From Sphingomonas oryzagri (GTDB lineage Bacteria > Pseudomonadota > Alphaproteobacteria > Sphingomonadales > Sphingomonadaceae), in assembly GCF_029906645.1 (NCBI RefSeq), contig NZ_JARYGZ010000001.1:801208-865207 (forward strand): DNA of 64,000 bases, given 5' to 3'. The position numbers and the translations under genes are program-made. The notes beneath the pieces were generated by a model that saw only the letters and a program-made list of their open reading frames with translations, made no database searches and was not told the origin of the DNA. Of this stretch, positions 26,214-34,286 are shown in pieces. Position 1 is the first letter of the stretch. Each line of letters begins with the position of its first letter.

Positions 26214-27986
26214 ATGTCAATACGCCGCCTCCCCGAACATCTGATCAACCGTATCGCCGCAGGCGAGGTGGTAGAAAGGCCGGCCAGTGCGTTGAAGGAA
26301 CTGGTCGAAAACGCCATCGACGCGGGCGCCACGCGCATCGCGGTGACGTTGGGGGATGGGGGCCTTTCGCACATCGAAGTCGCCGATGACGGTTGCGGCA
26401 TGACGTCATCGGAAATGGCGCTCGCGCTGGAGCGTCACGCCACCTCCAAACTGCCGGACGATGCGATCGAGGCGGTCGAAACGCTCGGTTTTCGCGGCGA
26501 GGCGCTGCCCTCGATCGCGAGCGTCGCGCGGCTGACGATCGAAAGTCGCGTCAAGGGCGCGGACGGCTGGCGGCGAATCGTGGACAATGGCGTGGTCGTG
26601 GCCGAGGGGCCGGCCGCCTTGCCGCCCGGCACGCGGGTGCGGATGGAGGCGTTGTTCGAGCGGGTGCCGGCACGGCGCAAGTTCCTGCGCTCGTCCCGTT
26701 CCGAATATGCCGCCTGCGTCGATGTCGTGAAGCGGCTGGCGATGTCGCGCCCGGAGGTGGGCTTCACGCTGGAGCATGATGGGCGGCGGGTGCTGTCGGT
26801 GCCGCCCGGCGAGAGCGAGCCGCAGCGCGTCGCGGCGCTCACCGATCGGGAACTGGCCGGCAACAGTGTTGTGCTCGATCATGTCCGTGGCGAGGCGCGT
26901 CTGGAAGGCGTTGCCGGCCTGCCGACCTTCAATCGGGGTGTCGCGGACCACCAATATCTCTTCGTCAACGGCCGGCCTGTTCGCGATCGCCTGCTCGTCG
27001 GTGCCGTGCGGGCCGCCTATCAGGAAATGCTGGCGCGGGACCGGCATCCGGTGGTGGCGCTGTTCATCACGCTTCCGGGCAGCGAGGTGGACGTCAACGT
27101 CCATCCGGCCAAGACCGAGGTGCGCTTCCGCGAGCCGGCGCTGATCCGGGGGCTGATCGTGGGTGGCCTGCGCGCCGCACTCGATGCGGCCGGCCATCGC
27201 AGTGTCCAGCGGCCGGCGGAGGATGCGCTGGCGGCTTGGCAATCGGAGCCGATAGCGCCGGTCTCTCCGGCTCTGCCGCTGCCGTTCGAGCAGCGCCAAT
27301 ATGGCGTGTGGGATTCTCGCCCGAATTTCGCAGCGTCACCGGCGATCGCACCCGCGCCGCAGGGCAGGGCGGAGATCGCCGTCGCGGCCCCGCCGGCGGC
27401 GATCGAGCACCCGCTCGGTGTCGCGCGCGGGCAGGTGGCGGCGACCTATATCGTGGCCGAGGCGGAGGATGGCCTCGTCCTCGTCGATCAGCACGCTGCG
27501 CATGAACGCCTTGTGCTGGAGCGGATGCGCCGTGCCATGGCGGAAGGTGGCGTTGCGAGTCAGGCGCTGCTGTTGCCGGAGGTGGTCGAACTGGACGAGG
27601 CGGGCTGCGACAGGCTGGAGACCCGGCTGGAGGAGCTGGCGGCGATGGGATTGGAGTTGGATCGCTTCGGCCCACGCGCGATGCTGGTCCGCGCGGTTCC
27701 GGCGATGCTGGGTCGAACAGACGTGCGCGGCCTCGTGACCGATCTTGCCGACGAACTCGCCGCTTATGACGAGGCGTTGAGCCTGCGCGAGAAGCTGGAT
27801 GCAGTCGCCGGCACCATGGCCTGCCACGGTTCGGTGCGGGCCGGGCGCGTGCTGTCGGTCGCCGAGATGAACGCCCTGCTTCGCGAGATGGAGGTCACGC
27901 CTCATTCCGGGCAGTGCAACCATGGTCGCCCGACCTGGGTGAAGCTCGGTCACAACGACATAGAAAAATTATTCGGTAGAAAATAG
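26214..27986 (+). CDS. mutL: DNA mismatch repair protein MutL
   Basis: 590 residues. GHKL ATPase motifs: ELVENAIDAGATRI, DDGCGM and GFRGEALPSIASV. The transducer domain ends near residue 330, followed by a linker and the C-terminal dimerisation domain. That domain has DQHAAHERLVLE (the DQHAxxExxxxE endonuclease motif), ACHGSVRAG and CNHGRP, which mark it as a nicking MutL as found in bacteria that lack MutH. It couples MutS mismatch recognition to strand incision. Confidence 0.97.
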   Translation: MSIRRLPEHLINRIAAGEVVERPASALKELVENAIDAGATRIAVTLGDGGLSHIEVADDGCGMTSSEMALALERHATSKLPDDAIEAVETLGFRGEALPSIASVARLTIESRVKGADGWRRIVDNGVVVAEGPAALPPGTRVRMEALFERVPARRKFLRSSRSEYAACVDVVKRLAMSRPEVGFTLEHDGRRVLSVPPGESEPQRVAALTDRELAGNSVVLDHVRGEARLEGVAGLPTFNRGVADHQYLFVNGRPVRDRLLVGAVRAAYQEMLARDRHPVVALFITLPGSEVDVNVHPAKTEVRFREPALIRGLIVGGLRAALDAAGHRSVQRPAEDALAAWQSEPIAPVSPALPLPFEQRQYGVWDSRPNFAASPAIAPAPQGRAEIAVAAPPAAIEHPLGVARGQVAATYIVAEAEDGLVLVDQHAAHERLVLERMRRAMAEGGVASQALLLPEVVELDEAGCDRLETRLEELAAMGLELDRFGPRAMLVRAVPAMLGRTDVRGLVTDLADELAAYDEALSLREKLDAVAGTMACHGSVRAGRVLSVAEMNALLREMEVTPHSGQCNHGRPTWVKLGHNDIEKLFGRK

Positions 27987-28109
27987 AACGGTTTTGAGAG
28001 CCTTGAGCCCTGCTCGATGTAGGTCGGGCTGTCGGTGTCGAGGGACGCGCCCCGTTGTAGTCATTGGAGATGCCGGATAGCCATCTAAAGGTCGTGATCG
28101 GGGGACTTT

Positions 28110-28418
28110 ATGATCAAGGGTTTTTCGGCGGCACTTTTCCTAGCACTCGCCGTTGGCGCAGAAGCAACTGTGCCCCAGATGCCTATTGCCGAAGGCCCCT
28201 TTGAAAGCGTCATGCTGGCAACGCAGGCGGCCCGAAATTGCGGGTTCAGCGAACTTCGCGTCAACGTGCGACCTAAACAGACGCAATTGTATATTGATGG
28301 AGTGATGCCATCAGAGGAAGTTCAACAGTGCTTCGAATCTTGGATGACTCCGCGAGGAAAGAAGTTGAAATTCTCTCCTCGGTGGTGGAACGATAATTTC
28401 ACACGCGATCGGCCATAA
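28110..28418 (+). CDS. Small exported hypothetical protein
   Basis: 102 residues with a signal peptide (MIKGFSAALFLALAVGAEA). The mature part holds two Cys (C49, C74) that could form a disulfide, and ends in a Trp-rich stretch (PRWWNDNF). GC content and codon use are clearly lower than in the neighbours, which suggests recent gain or weak selection. No family is recognised. It stands alone after mutL with about 120 bp of AT-richer DNA before it. Confidence 0.55.
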   Translation: MIKGFSAALFLALAVGAEATVPQMPIAEGPFESVMLATQAARNCGFSELRVNVRPKQTQLYIDGVMPSEEVQQCFESWMTPRGKKLKFSPRWWNDNFTRDRP

Positions 28419-28516
28419 ACGACTGCTTTCTGCCAAAATCGGGCGTTCAGCGGTCGTATATGGCAAGACTATAGCGAATCACGGCCATAACGGCATCGGC
28501 AGTCGCCTGGCAGAAA

Positions 28517-28555
28517 TCAAAAAGCCTCGCCCGCAGATCGTGCGGACGAGGCTTT
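28517..28555 (-). terminator. Rho-independent terminator of the 28576-28854 gene
   Basis: AAGCCTCG.CCGCA and TGCGG.CGAGGCTT form a strong stem (28521-28555) around a short loop. On the minus strand it is followed by TTTTTG, so it terminates transcription from the small gene at 28576-28854. Confidence 0.85.
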
Positions 28556-28575
28556 CCCGATCAAAGTCGAAGCCC

Positions 28576-28854
28576 TTATTCGGGGCTGGTCGACTTGTGA
28601 TTGCTGTCGAACGCACCGGCGGCGGCGGCAATGCCGACGCCCGCGGCGCCAGCACCGGCCACGAGGGCGATCGTGCCGGTCTGCGTCATGTCCGAACGCT
28701 TACCCTTGGACGCGCCATTGATGCGCGCGCCGGCCACGACATTCGTGGTCGGAGCGGCAGCAACGGTACCCGTCGACGGACGAACGGCCGCGATGCCCGA
28801 CTGGGCTGCAAGCCCGGCAACGGCAAGAACCGCCACCCACTTCGCTGAGATCAT
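28576..28854 (-). CDS. Small exported hypothetical protein with Gly/Ala-rich hydrophobic segment
   Basis: From ATG 28854 (GGGAG ribosome site at 28862-28866) the product is 92 residues: signal peptide MISAKWVAVLAVAGLAAQ, a Thr/Ala-rich middle, and a hydrophobic Gly/Ala segment (GTIALVAGAGAAGVGIAAAAG, residues ~62-82), then a short polar tail. It may be a small membrane-associated envelope protein. Its own promoter region and terminator show a single-gene unit. No family is recognised. Confidence 0.68.
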   Translation of the reverse strand: MISAKWVAVLAVAGLAAQSGIAAVRPSTGTVAAAPTTNVVAGARINGASKGKRSDMTQTGTIALVAGAGAAGVGIAAAAGAFDSNHKSTSPE

Positions 28855-29030
28855 AATCAGCTCCCTTTTTATGCGGCATATATTGCACCGCATTGTGGCT
28901 ATAACAGAGAATTCGCTCGCGAGAAGCTAGCGATTTCGACTATTTGGCTCTCAAATGCTTCAAGTCGGCTGTTTCAATTTTGCAACGCAGCGCTGCTTGA
29001 TCCCCGCAACCCCTGCTCGAACGAGCAGAG

Positions 29031-30569
29031 TCAGCTGGCGATCGCGTCCGGCGCCCGCTTGCCGCGCTTGACCAGCATCTTGTTAAGCGCGTTGGTATAG
29101 GCGCGGACGCTGGCCACCATCGTGTCGTGATGCGCGCCGGTACCGCGCGTGGTGCGGCCGTTTTCGGACAGGACCACGGAGACCTCGGCCTGTGCATCGG
29201 TGCCGCCGGTGACGGCGTGAACTTCGTAGCGGTCGAGCATCGACTGCTCGTGCGGCACGATTTCGCGAATGGCGTTGAACAAGGCGTCGACCGGGCCATT
29301 GCCGCGCGTCGCCGCCGTTTTTTCCACGCCATCGACCTCCAGCGTCAGGATCGCGCGGGCCGGACCGGTGCCGCAGTGGATCTCCACCTCCTTCACCTGA
29401 ATGGAATCGTGTCCGCGCAGCACCTCGTCGTCGACCAACGCGACAATATCTTCGTCGAACACAGCCTTCTTGGCGTCGGCCAGCGCCTTGAAGCGCACGA
29501 AGGCATCCTGAAAGGCGTTGTCGCCCAGTTCGTAGCCCAGCGCCTCCAGCTTGGAGCGGAAGGCGGCACGGCCCGAATGCTTGCCCATCACCAGATTGGA
29601 CGTCGAGACGCCGACGCTCTCGGGTGTCATGATCTCGTAGGTGGACGAATCCTTGAGCATCCCGTCCTGGTGGATGCCGCTTTCGTGCGCGAAGGCGTTG
29701 GCGCCGACGATCGCCTTGTTCGGCTGTACCTGGAAGCCTGTGACCGCCTGCACCAGCCGGCTCGACTTCATGATCTCGGTGGAGACGACGTTGGTGCGCA
29801 CCGGCATCACGTCGTGGCGCACCTTGATCGCCATCGCGATCTCCTCGACCGAGGCGTTACCGGCACGCTCGCCGATGCCGTTGATCGTCGATTCCACCTG
29901 CCGCGCACCCGCCATCACCGCCGCGAGGCTGTTGGCGACGGCGAGGCCCAGATCGTTGTGGCAGTGCGTGGAGAACACTGCTTTGTCCGCATTCGGAACG
30001 CGGTTGATCATGTCCTTGAACATCGCGCCGTAAGTCTCGGGCGTCGCGTAGCCGACCGTATCGGGCAGGTTGATCGTGCGCGCGCCGCATTTGATCGCGG
30101 TCTCGATCGCGCGGGCGAGGAAATCCGGATCGGAACGGGTGGCGTCCTCGGCCGACCATTCCACGTCCTCGCACAGATTGCGCGCGTGCGAGACGGTGCG
30201 TTCGATCTGCTGCATCACCTCTTCGGGCGACTTGTTCAGCTTTACCCGCATGTGCAGCGGCGAAGTGGCGATGAAGGTGTGGATACGGGGGCGGCGGGCG
30301 TGCTTGACCGCATCCCACGCGCGATCGATGTCACCGATCGCGGCACGGGCGAGGCTGGCGATCACGGCCTTGTCGGCCTGCTTGGCCACTTCGCTGACAG
30401 CCTCGAAATCGCCCTCTGAGGCGATCGCAAAGCCGGCCTCGATGATGTCGACGCCCATCGCCTCAAGCTGGGCGGCGACCTTCAGTTTCTCTTCCAGGTT
30501 CATCGAGCAGCCGGGGGACTGCTCGCCGTCTCGCAGCGTGGTGTCGAAGATCAGGATGGTATCGGTCAT
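29031..30569 (-). CDS. leuA: 2-isopropylmalate synthase
   Basis: 512 residues from ATG 30569. The HMG-CoA lyase-like TIM barrel has FDTTLRDGEQSPG at residue 9, CHNDLGLAVANSLAA (metal-binding HxH), and NGIGERAGNASVEE; the C-terminal regulatory domain (LeuA_dimer) covers about residues 360-505. It condenses acetyl-CoA with 2-oxoisovalerate, the first step in leucine synthesis, and is normally feedback-inhibited by leucine. It follows a Leu-rich leader peptide, so attenuation control is likely. Confidence 0.97.
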   Translation of the reverse strand: MTDTILIFDTTLRDGEQSPGCSMNLEEKLKVAAQLEAMGVDIIEAGFAIASEGDFEAVSEVAKQADKAVIASLARAAIGDIDRAWDAVKHARRPRIHTFIATSPLHMRVKLNKSPEEVMQQIERTVSHARNLCEDVEWSAEDATRSDPDFLARAIETAIKCGARTINLPDTVGYATPETYGAMFKDMINRVPNADKAVFSTHCHNDLGLAVANSLAAVMAGARQVESTINGIGERAGNASVEEIAMAIKVRHDVMPVRTNVVSTEIMKSSRLVQAVTGFQVQPNKAIVGANAFAHESGIHQDGMLKDSSTYEIMTPESVGVSTSNLVMGKHSGRAAFRSKLEALGYELGDNAFQDAFVRFKALADAKKAVFDEDIVALVDDEVLRGHDSIQVKEVEIHCGTGPARAILTLEVDGVEKTAATRGNGPVDALFNAIREIVPHEQSMLDRYEVHAVTGGTDAQAEVSVVLSENGRTTRGTGAHHDTMVASVRAYTNALNKMLVKRGKRAPDAIAS

Positions 30570-30647
30570 GTCTGCCACTCCGGTGCGCCAAGTCTCGCGG
30601 CGCGGAAATCGTCTGTGAACCCGGCATATCGGCGGGCGGCGATCTGT

Positions 30648-30702
30648 CCCCTCAGGCGCGGCGCAGGTTCCGGACCCGCGCGGAAACGACACGCCTCAGG
30701 GG
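30648..30702 (-). promoter_or_regulatory. Candidate leuA attenuator secondary structure
   Basis: On the minus strand CCCCTGAGGCG (30702-30692) pairs with CGCCTGAGGGG (30658-30648) at 10 of 11 positions and encloses a second hairpin (30681-30661, GCGCGGGT/AACCTGCGC-type). The outer stem includes the stop codon of the leader peptide, so ribosome position on the leader would decide whether it forms. No clear T-tract follows, so the mechanism may be translational or Rho-based. Confidence 0.5.
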
Positions 30703-30743
30703 CGCGTAAGTCGAAGCAGGGGAAGGCGGATCACCGCGGACAT
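30696..30743 (-). CDS. leuA leader peptide (MSAVIRLPLLRLTRP)
   Basis: A 15-codon frame starts at ATG 30743, seven bases after AAAGG, and ends at TGA 30698-30696, 127 bp before leuA. Four of 15 residues are Leu (positions 7, 9, 10, 12), and three of them use CTT, a codon rarely used in these GC-rich genes. This is the pattern of amino acid attenuation leaders: low Leu-tRNA would stall the ribosome in the CTT run and change folding of the RNA downstream. Confidence 0.68.
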   Translation of the reverse strand: MSAVIRLPLLRLTRP

Positions 30744-30813
30744 GTGCGAGCCTTTGTGGCAGGCCCCGTCGAATGTCCAGCAATTTCGTGCGCGGCGTGG
30801 CGTTATACGCGCA

Positions 30814-31434
30814 TCATTGCTGCTCGAACGCCGCCGCGATCGTAATCTGCACCTGATCCGAAACGAGCGGCACGCCGCCGCCGATGCCATATTCGCTGCG
30901 GTTGATCGCGGTTCGTGCGTCGAAGCCGAGCGACTGCCCCTTGCCCATCAGGCTCTTGCCGGCGCCGTGCAGCTTCACCGTCATCTGCACGGGATGCGTC
31001 TGGCCGTGGAGGGTGAGGTTGCCGTTGACCAGCACCTTCCCGTCAGGCCCGAGCAGCACGCTGGTCGAGGAGAAGGTGGCGTTGGGCCAATGCTGCACGT
31101 CGAAGAACTTTGTGCCGATCAACTCGTCGTTGAGTTCCTTGCTGGTGGTGTAGATCGAATCGATCGGGATCGAGACCTCCAGCCTGGTCGCGCCCAGATT
31201 CTTCGGATCGAGCTTCAGCGTGCCCGATACATTGGAGAAGAACCCGCGAAAGATCGAGAAGCCGAGATGATCGAGCGCGAACATCACCTGCGTGTGGCTC
31301 GGCTCGATCGCGTAGGTGCCGGCGACGATACCAGCCGGATCGGGCTTGCCGGGCGGTGCGGAGGGCAGCTTCATCGGCGGCTGGGCAGTGGCGGGTGAGA
31401 GGGCGAGCAGGGCGGCAAGGGCAAGCAAGCGCAT
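30814..31434 (-). CDS. YceI-family periplasmic lipid-binding protein (copy 1)
   Basis: 206 residues with a signal peptide (residues 1-17). The YceI lipocalin-like barrel is evident: AGTYAIEPSHTQVMFALDHLGFSIFRGFFSNVSGTLKLD, LEVSIPIDSI, FFDVQHWPNATFSS, and VNGNLTLHGQTHPV. Family members bind polyisoprenoids and often relate to stress or alkaline growth. It lies 72 bp downstream of a second, similar yceI gene, with a hairpin between them; the pair is likely a tandem duplication. Confidence 0.94.
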   Translation of the reverse strand: MRLLALAALLALSPATAQPPMKLPSAPPGKPDPAGIVAGTYAIEPSHTQVMFALDHLGFSIFRGFFSNVSGTLKLDPKNLGATRLEVSIPIDSIYTTSKELNDELIGTKFFDVQHWPNATFSSTSVLLGPDGKVLVNGNLTLHGQTHPVQMTVKLHGAGKSLMGKGQSLGFDARTAINRSEYGIGGGVPLVSDQVQITIAAAFEQQ

Positions 31435-31453
31435 CGATCGGCTCCGGACACGA

Positions 31454-31486
31454 GAACGGGCCGCACGCTCGCGCGCCGGCCCGTTC
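31454..31486. repeat. Hairpin between the two yceI genes
   Basis: GAACGGGCC (31454-31462) pairs perfectly with GGCCCGTTC (31478-31486). No T-tract follows on the minus strand, so it may process or partly terminate the tandem yceI transcript. Confidence 0.55.
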
Positions 31487-31506
31487 CTGTCAAATCCGGA
31501 GAACTG

Positions 31507-32115
31507 TTACTGCTTCTCGAACGCGCCGGCGATGGTCAGCTCGACATGATCGGAGACGACGGGGACGTATTTTGTCACGCCGAAATCGCTGCGATTGAAG
31601 CCCATCCGGGCGTCGAAGCCGACGGTCAGGGCCTTGTCCATCGGGTTGGTACCGGCACCATGGAAATGGACCTGCATACGCGCTGCCTTGGTGACGCCGT
31701 GGATAGTGAGGTTGCCGTCGACCAGCGCGGTGTTGTTCGGGCCAACCGTGATCGCTGTCGAGACGAAGGTGGCGTTCGGGAACTGGGCCGCGTCGAACCA
31801 GTCGGCCGAAACCAGTTCTTCGTTGAGCTTGGGGTTGCTCGTCTGCACCGAGGCGATCGGGATGCTCACCGAAAGCTGGGCTTTCGTCGGGTTGGCGGGA
31901 TCGAGCGCGAGCGTGCCGGAAGCGCCGGTGAACACGCCCCGGAAGATCGAGAAGCCCATGTGATCGACGGCGAAACCCACCTGCGTGTGGTTGGGCTCGA
32001 CCTTGTAGGTGCCGGCGGTGACGCGCGCAGTTTCCGGAGCCCCCGGAATGGCGGGCGCCTGCGAAATGGCGGGAACGGCGGCGAGCAGGGCGATGGCAGG
32101 CAGGAAGGCGCGCAT
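31507..32115 (-). CDS. YceI-family periplasmic lipid-binding protein (copy 2)
   Basis: 202 residues, signal peptide residues 1-18. It aligns along its length with copy 1: AGTYKVEPNHTQVGFAVDHMGFSIFRGVFTGASGTLALD, LSVSIPIASV, WFDAAQFPNATFVS, and VDGNLTIHGVTKAA. It is the upstream gene of the pair. The two copies differ at many sites, so the duplication is old. Confidence 0.94.
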   Translation of the reverse strand: MRAFLPAIALLAAVPAISQAPAIPGAPETARVTAGTYKVEPNHTQVGFAVDHMGFSIFRGVFTGASGTLALDPANPTKAQLSVSIPIASVQTSNPKLNEELVSADWFDAAQFPNATFVSTAITVGPNNTALVDGNLTIHGVTKAARMQVHFHGAGTNPMDKALTVGFDARMGFNRSDFGVTKYVPVVSDHVELTIAGAFEKQ

Positions 32116-32215
32116 GCGGGGGAAACCTCCGGTGAATGGAGGCTCGTTTCTAGCGCGCCACCGGCGTTCGCCTAGCGAGACAAACTTGGCGGAAACGTTC
32201 GATAGAGTTGAAAAG

Positions 32216-32244
32216 CAAAAAGCCCCTCCCTTTCAAGAGAGGGG
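32216..32244 (-). terminator. Distal terminator hairpin downstream of ilvC
   Basis: CCCCTC (32223-32228) pairs with GAGGGG (32239-32244), and the minus strand continues with GCTTTTTGC, a T-tract. It is the second of two hairpins behind ilvC. Confidence 0.6.
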
Positions 32245-32320
32245 ACGGGGTGTGTGGTGGGTCGCGATACGGTGATCGAGCCGATTGAGGCTAATTTCAC
32301 GCGTGCCAATACCTACCCTC

Positions 32321-32346
32321 AAACCCCCTCCCCAAGAGGGAGGGGG
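32321..32346 (-). terminator. Proximal terminator hairpin of the ilv operon
   Basis: CCCCCTCCC (32324-32332) and GGGAGGGGG (32338-32346) form a perfect 9-bp stem with a five-base loop, 10 bp after the ilvC stop, followed by TTT on the minus strand. Confidence 0.7.
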
Positions 32347-32356
32347 CTTCGACAGT

Positions 32357-33430
<1,074 letters not shown>

Positions 33431-33946
33431 TCAGGCGGCCTCTCGTCCGCGAGCCATGGCGGCGACGCCGGTGCGGGCGACCTCGACGAGCCCGACCTCC
33501 CGCATCAGCTCGCAGAATTTGTCGATTTTCTCAGGATTTCCGGTAACTTCGAAGACGAAGCTCGCAATCGTGCTGTCCACCACGCGGGCGCGGTAGACCT
33601 CGGCGAGGCGCAGCGCCTCGATGCGGTGATCGCCGGTGCCGGCCACCTTCACCAGCGCCATCTCGCGCTCGATGTGGGGGCCGAGATCGCTGAGGTCGGT
33701 CACGCGATGCACCGGCACCAGTCGGTCGAGTTGGGCGATGATCTGGTCGATCATCTCGGGCACGCCATAGGTGACGATGGTGATGCGGCTGACCGCGTGA
33801 TCCTCGGTGATGTCGGCCACCGTCAGCGAGGCGATGTTGTAGCCGCGCGCGGTGAACATGCCGGCGATCCGCGCGAGGATGCCCGCCTCGTTGTCGACGA
33901 CGATCGACAGGGTATGCCGCTCGGCGGCCTGTTCCTTGATGTGCAT
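33431..33946 (-). CDS. ilvH: Acetolactate synthase small (regulatory) subunit
   Basis: 171 residues. The N-terminal ACT domain is plain (RHTLSIVVDNEAGILARIAGMFTARGYNIASLTV), followed by the AHAS small-subunit C-terminal domain (EVTGNPEKIDKFCELMR). It binds valine and raises activity of the catalytic subunit IlvB. Its start is four bases after the stop of an unknown gene that separates it from ilvB. Confidence 0.97.
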   Translation of the reverse strand: MHIKEQAAERHTLSIVVDNEAGILARIAGMFTARGYNIASLTVADITEDHAVSRITIVTYGVPEMIDQIIAQLDRLVPVHRVTDLSDLGPHIEREMALVKVAGTGDHRIEALRLAEVYRARVVDSTIASFVFEVTGNPEKIDKFCELMREVGLVEVARTGVAAMARGREAA

Positions 33947-33950
33947 GGGA

Positions 33951-34286
33951 TCAGTCTTTCTCGGGCGCGAGCAGGACGTTGCCGACCATCGCGAAATGCC
34001 AGTAGAGGCGGCCGCCTTCCTCCTTGCGGGGATATTGGATGTTCACGGCGGTAAAGCCGAAACCATCCAGTACCTTGGAGACCGTTTCTCCGGCGTAGCG
34101 GGAGGAAATCTTGATCTTGTCGAACTCGTCGTCGCCGATCTGGGCTGGGCGATCGAGATGGACCACCCAGTCCGAATAAGCCGGCGTCGCCTGCGCGGTC
34201 CAGCCGGTCAGGTCCGGGTTGCCGCCGTTGAGCCGCCCGAAATCGAACGGCTCGGCGACATGCACAATGAGGCGCATCTTCGGCAT
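33951..34286 (-). CDS. Unknown protein between ilvB and ilvH
   Basis: 111 residues, no signal peptide or membrane helix. The start overlaps the ilvB stop (TGATG) and the stop is four bases before ilvH, so it is translated with both. The sequence has an N-terminal RLIVHVAEPFDFGRLNGGN and a C-terminal LYWHFAMVGNVLLAPEKD, with no motif I know. Strict coupling within a biosynthetic operon argues it is real; a role in acetolactate synthase is possible but unproven. Confidence 0.82.
   Translation of the reverse strand: MPKMRLIVHVAEPFDFGRLNGGNPDLTGWTAQATPAYSDWVVHLDRPAQIGDDEFDKIKISSRYAGETVSKVLDGFGFTAVNIQYPRKEEGGRLYWHFAMVGNVLLAPEKD

Larger units (their letters stand above)
32216..32349. repeat. Small element with terminal hairpins (BIME/REP-like), ilvC 3' region
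   Basis: The ends are inverted copies of AGCCCC(C)TCCC: left AAAAAGCCCCTCCCTTTCAA at 32217, right the reverse complement ending near 32349. Each end forms a hairpin of its own. The inner ~80 bp holds no frame or motif. Together it looks like a REP-pair element inserted downstream of ilvC. Confidence 0.55.
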
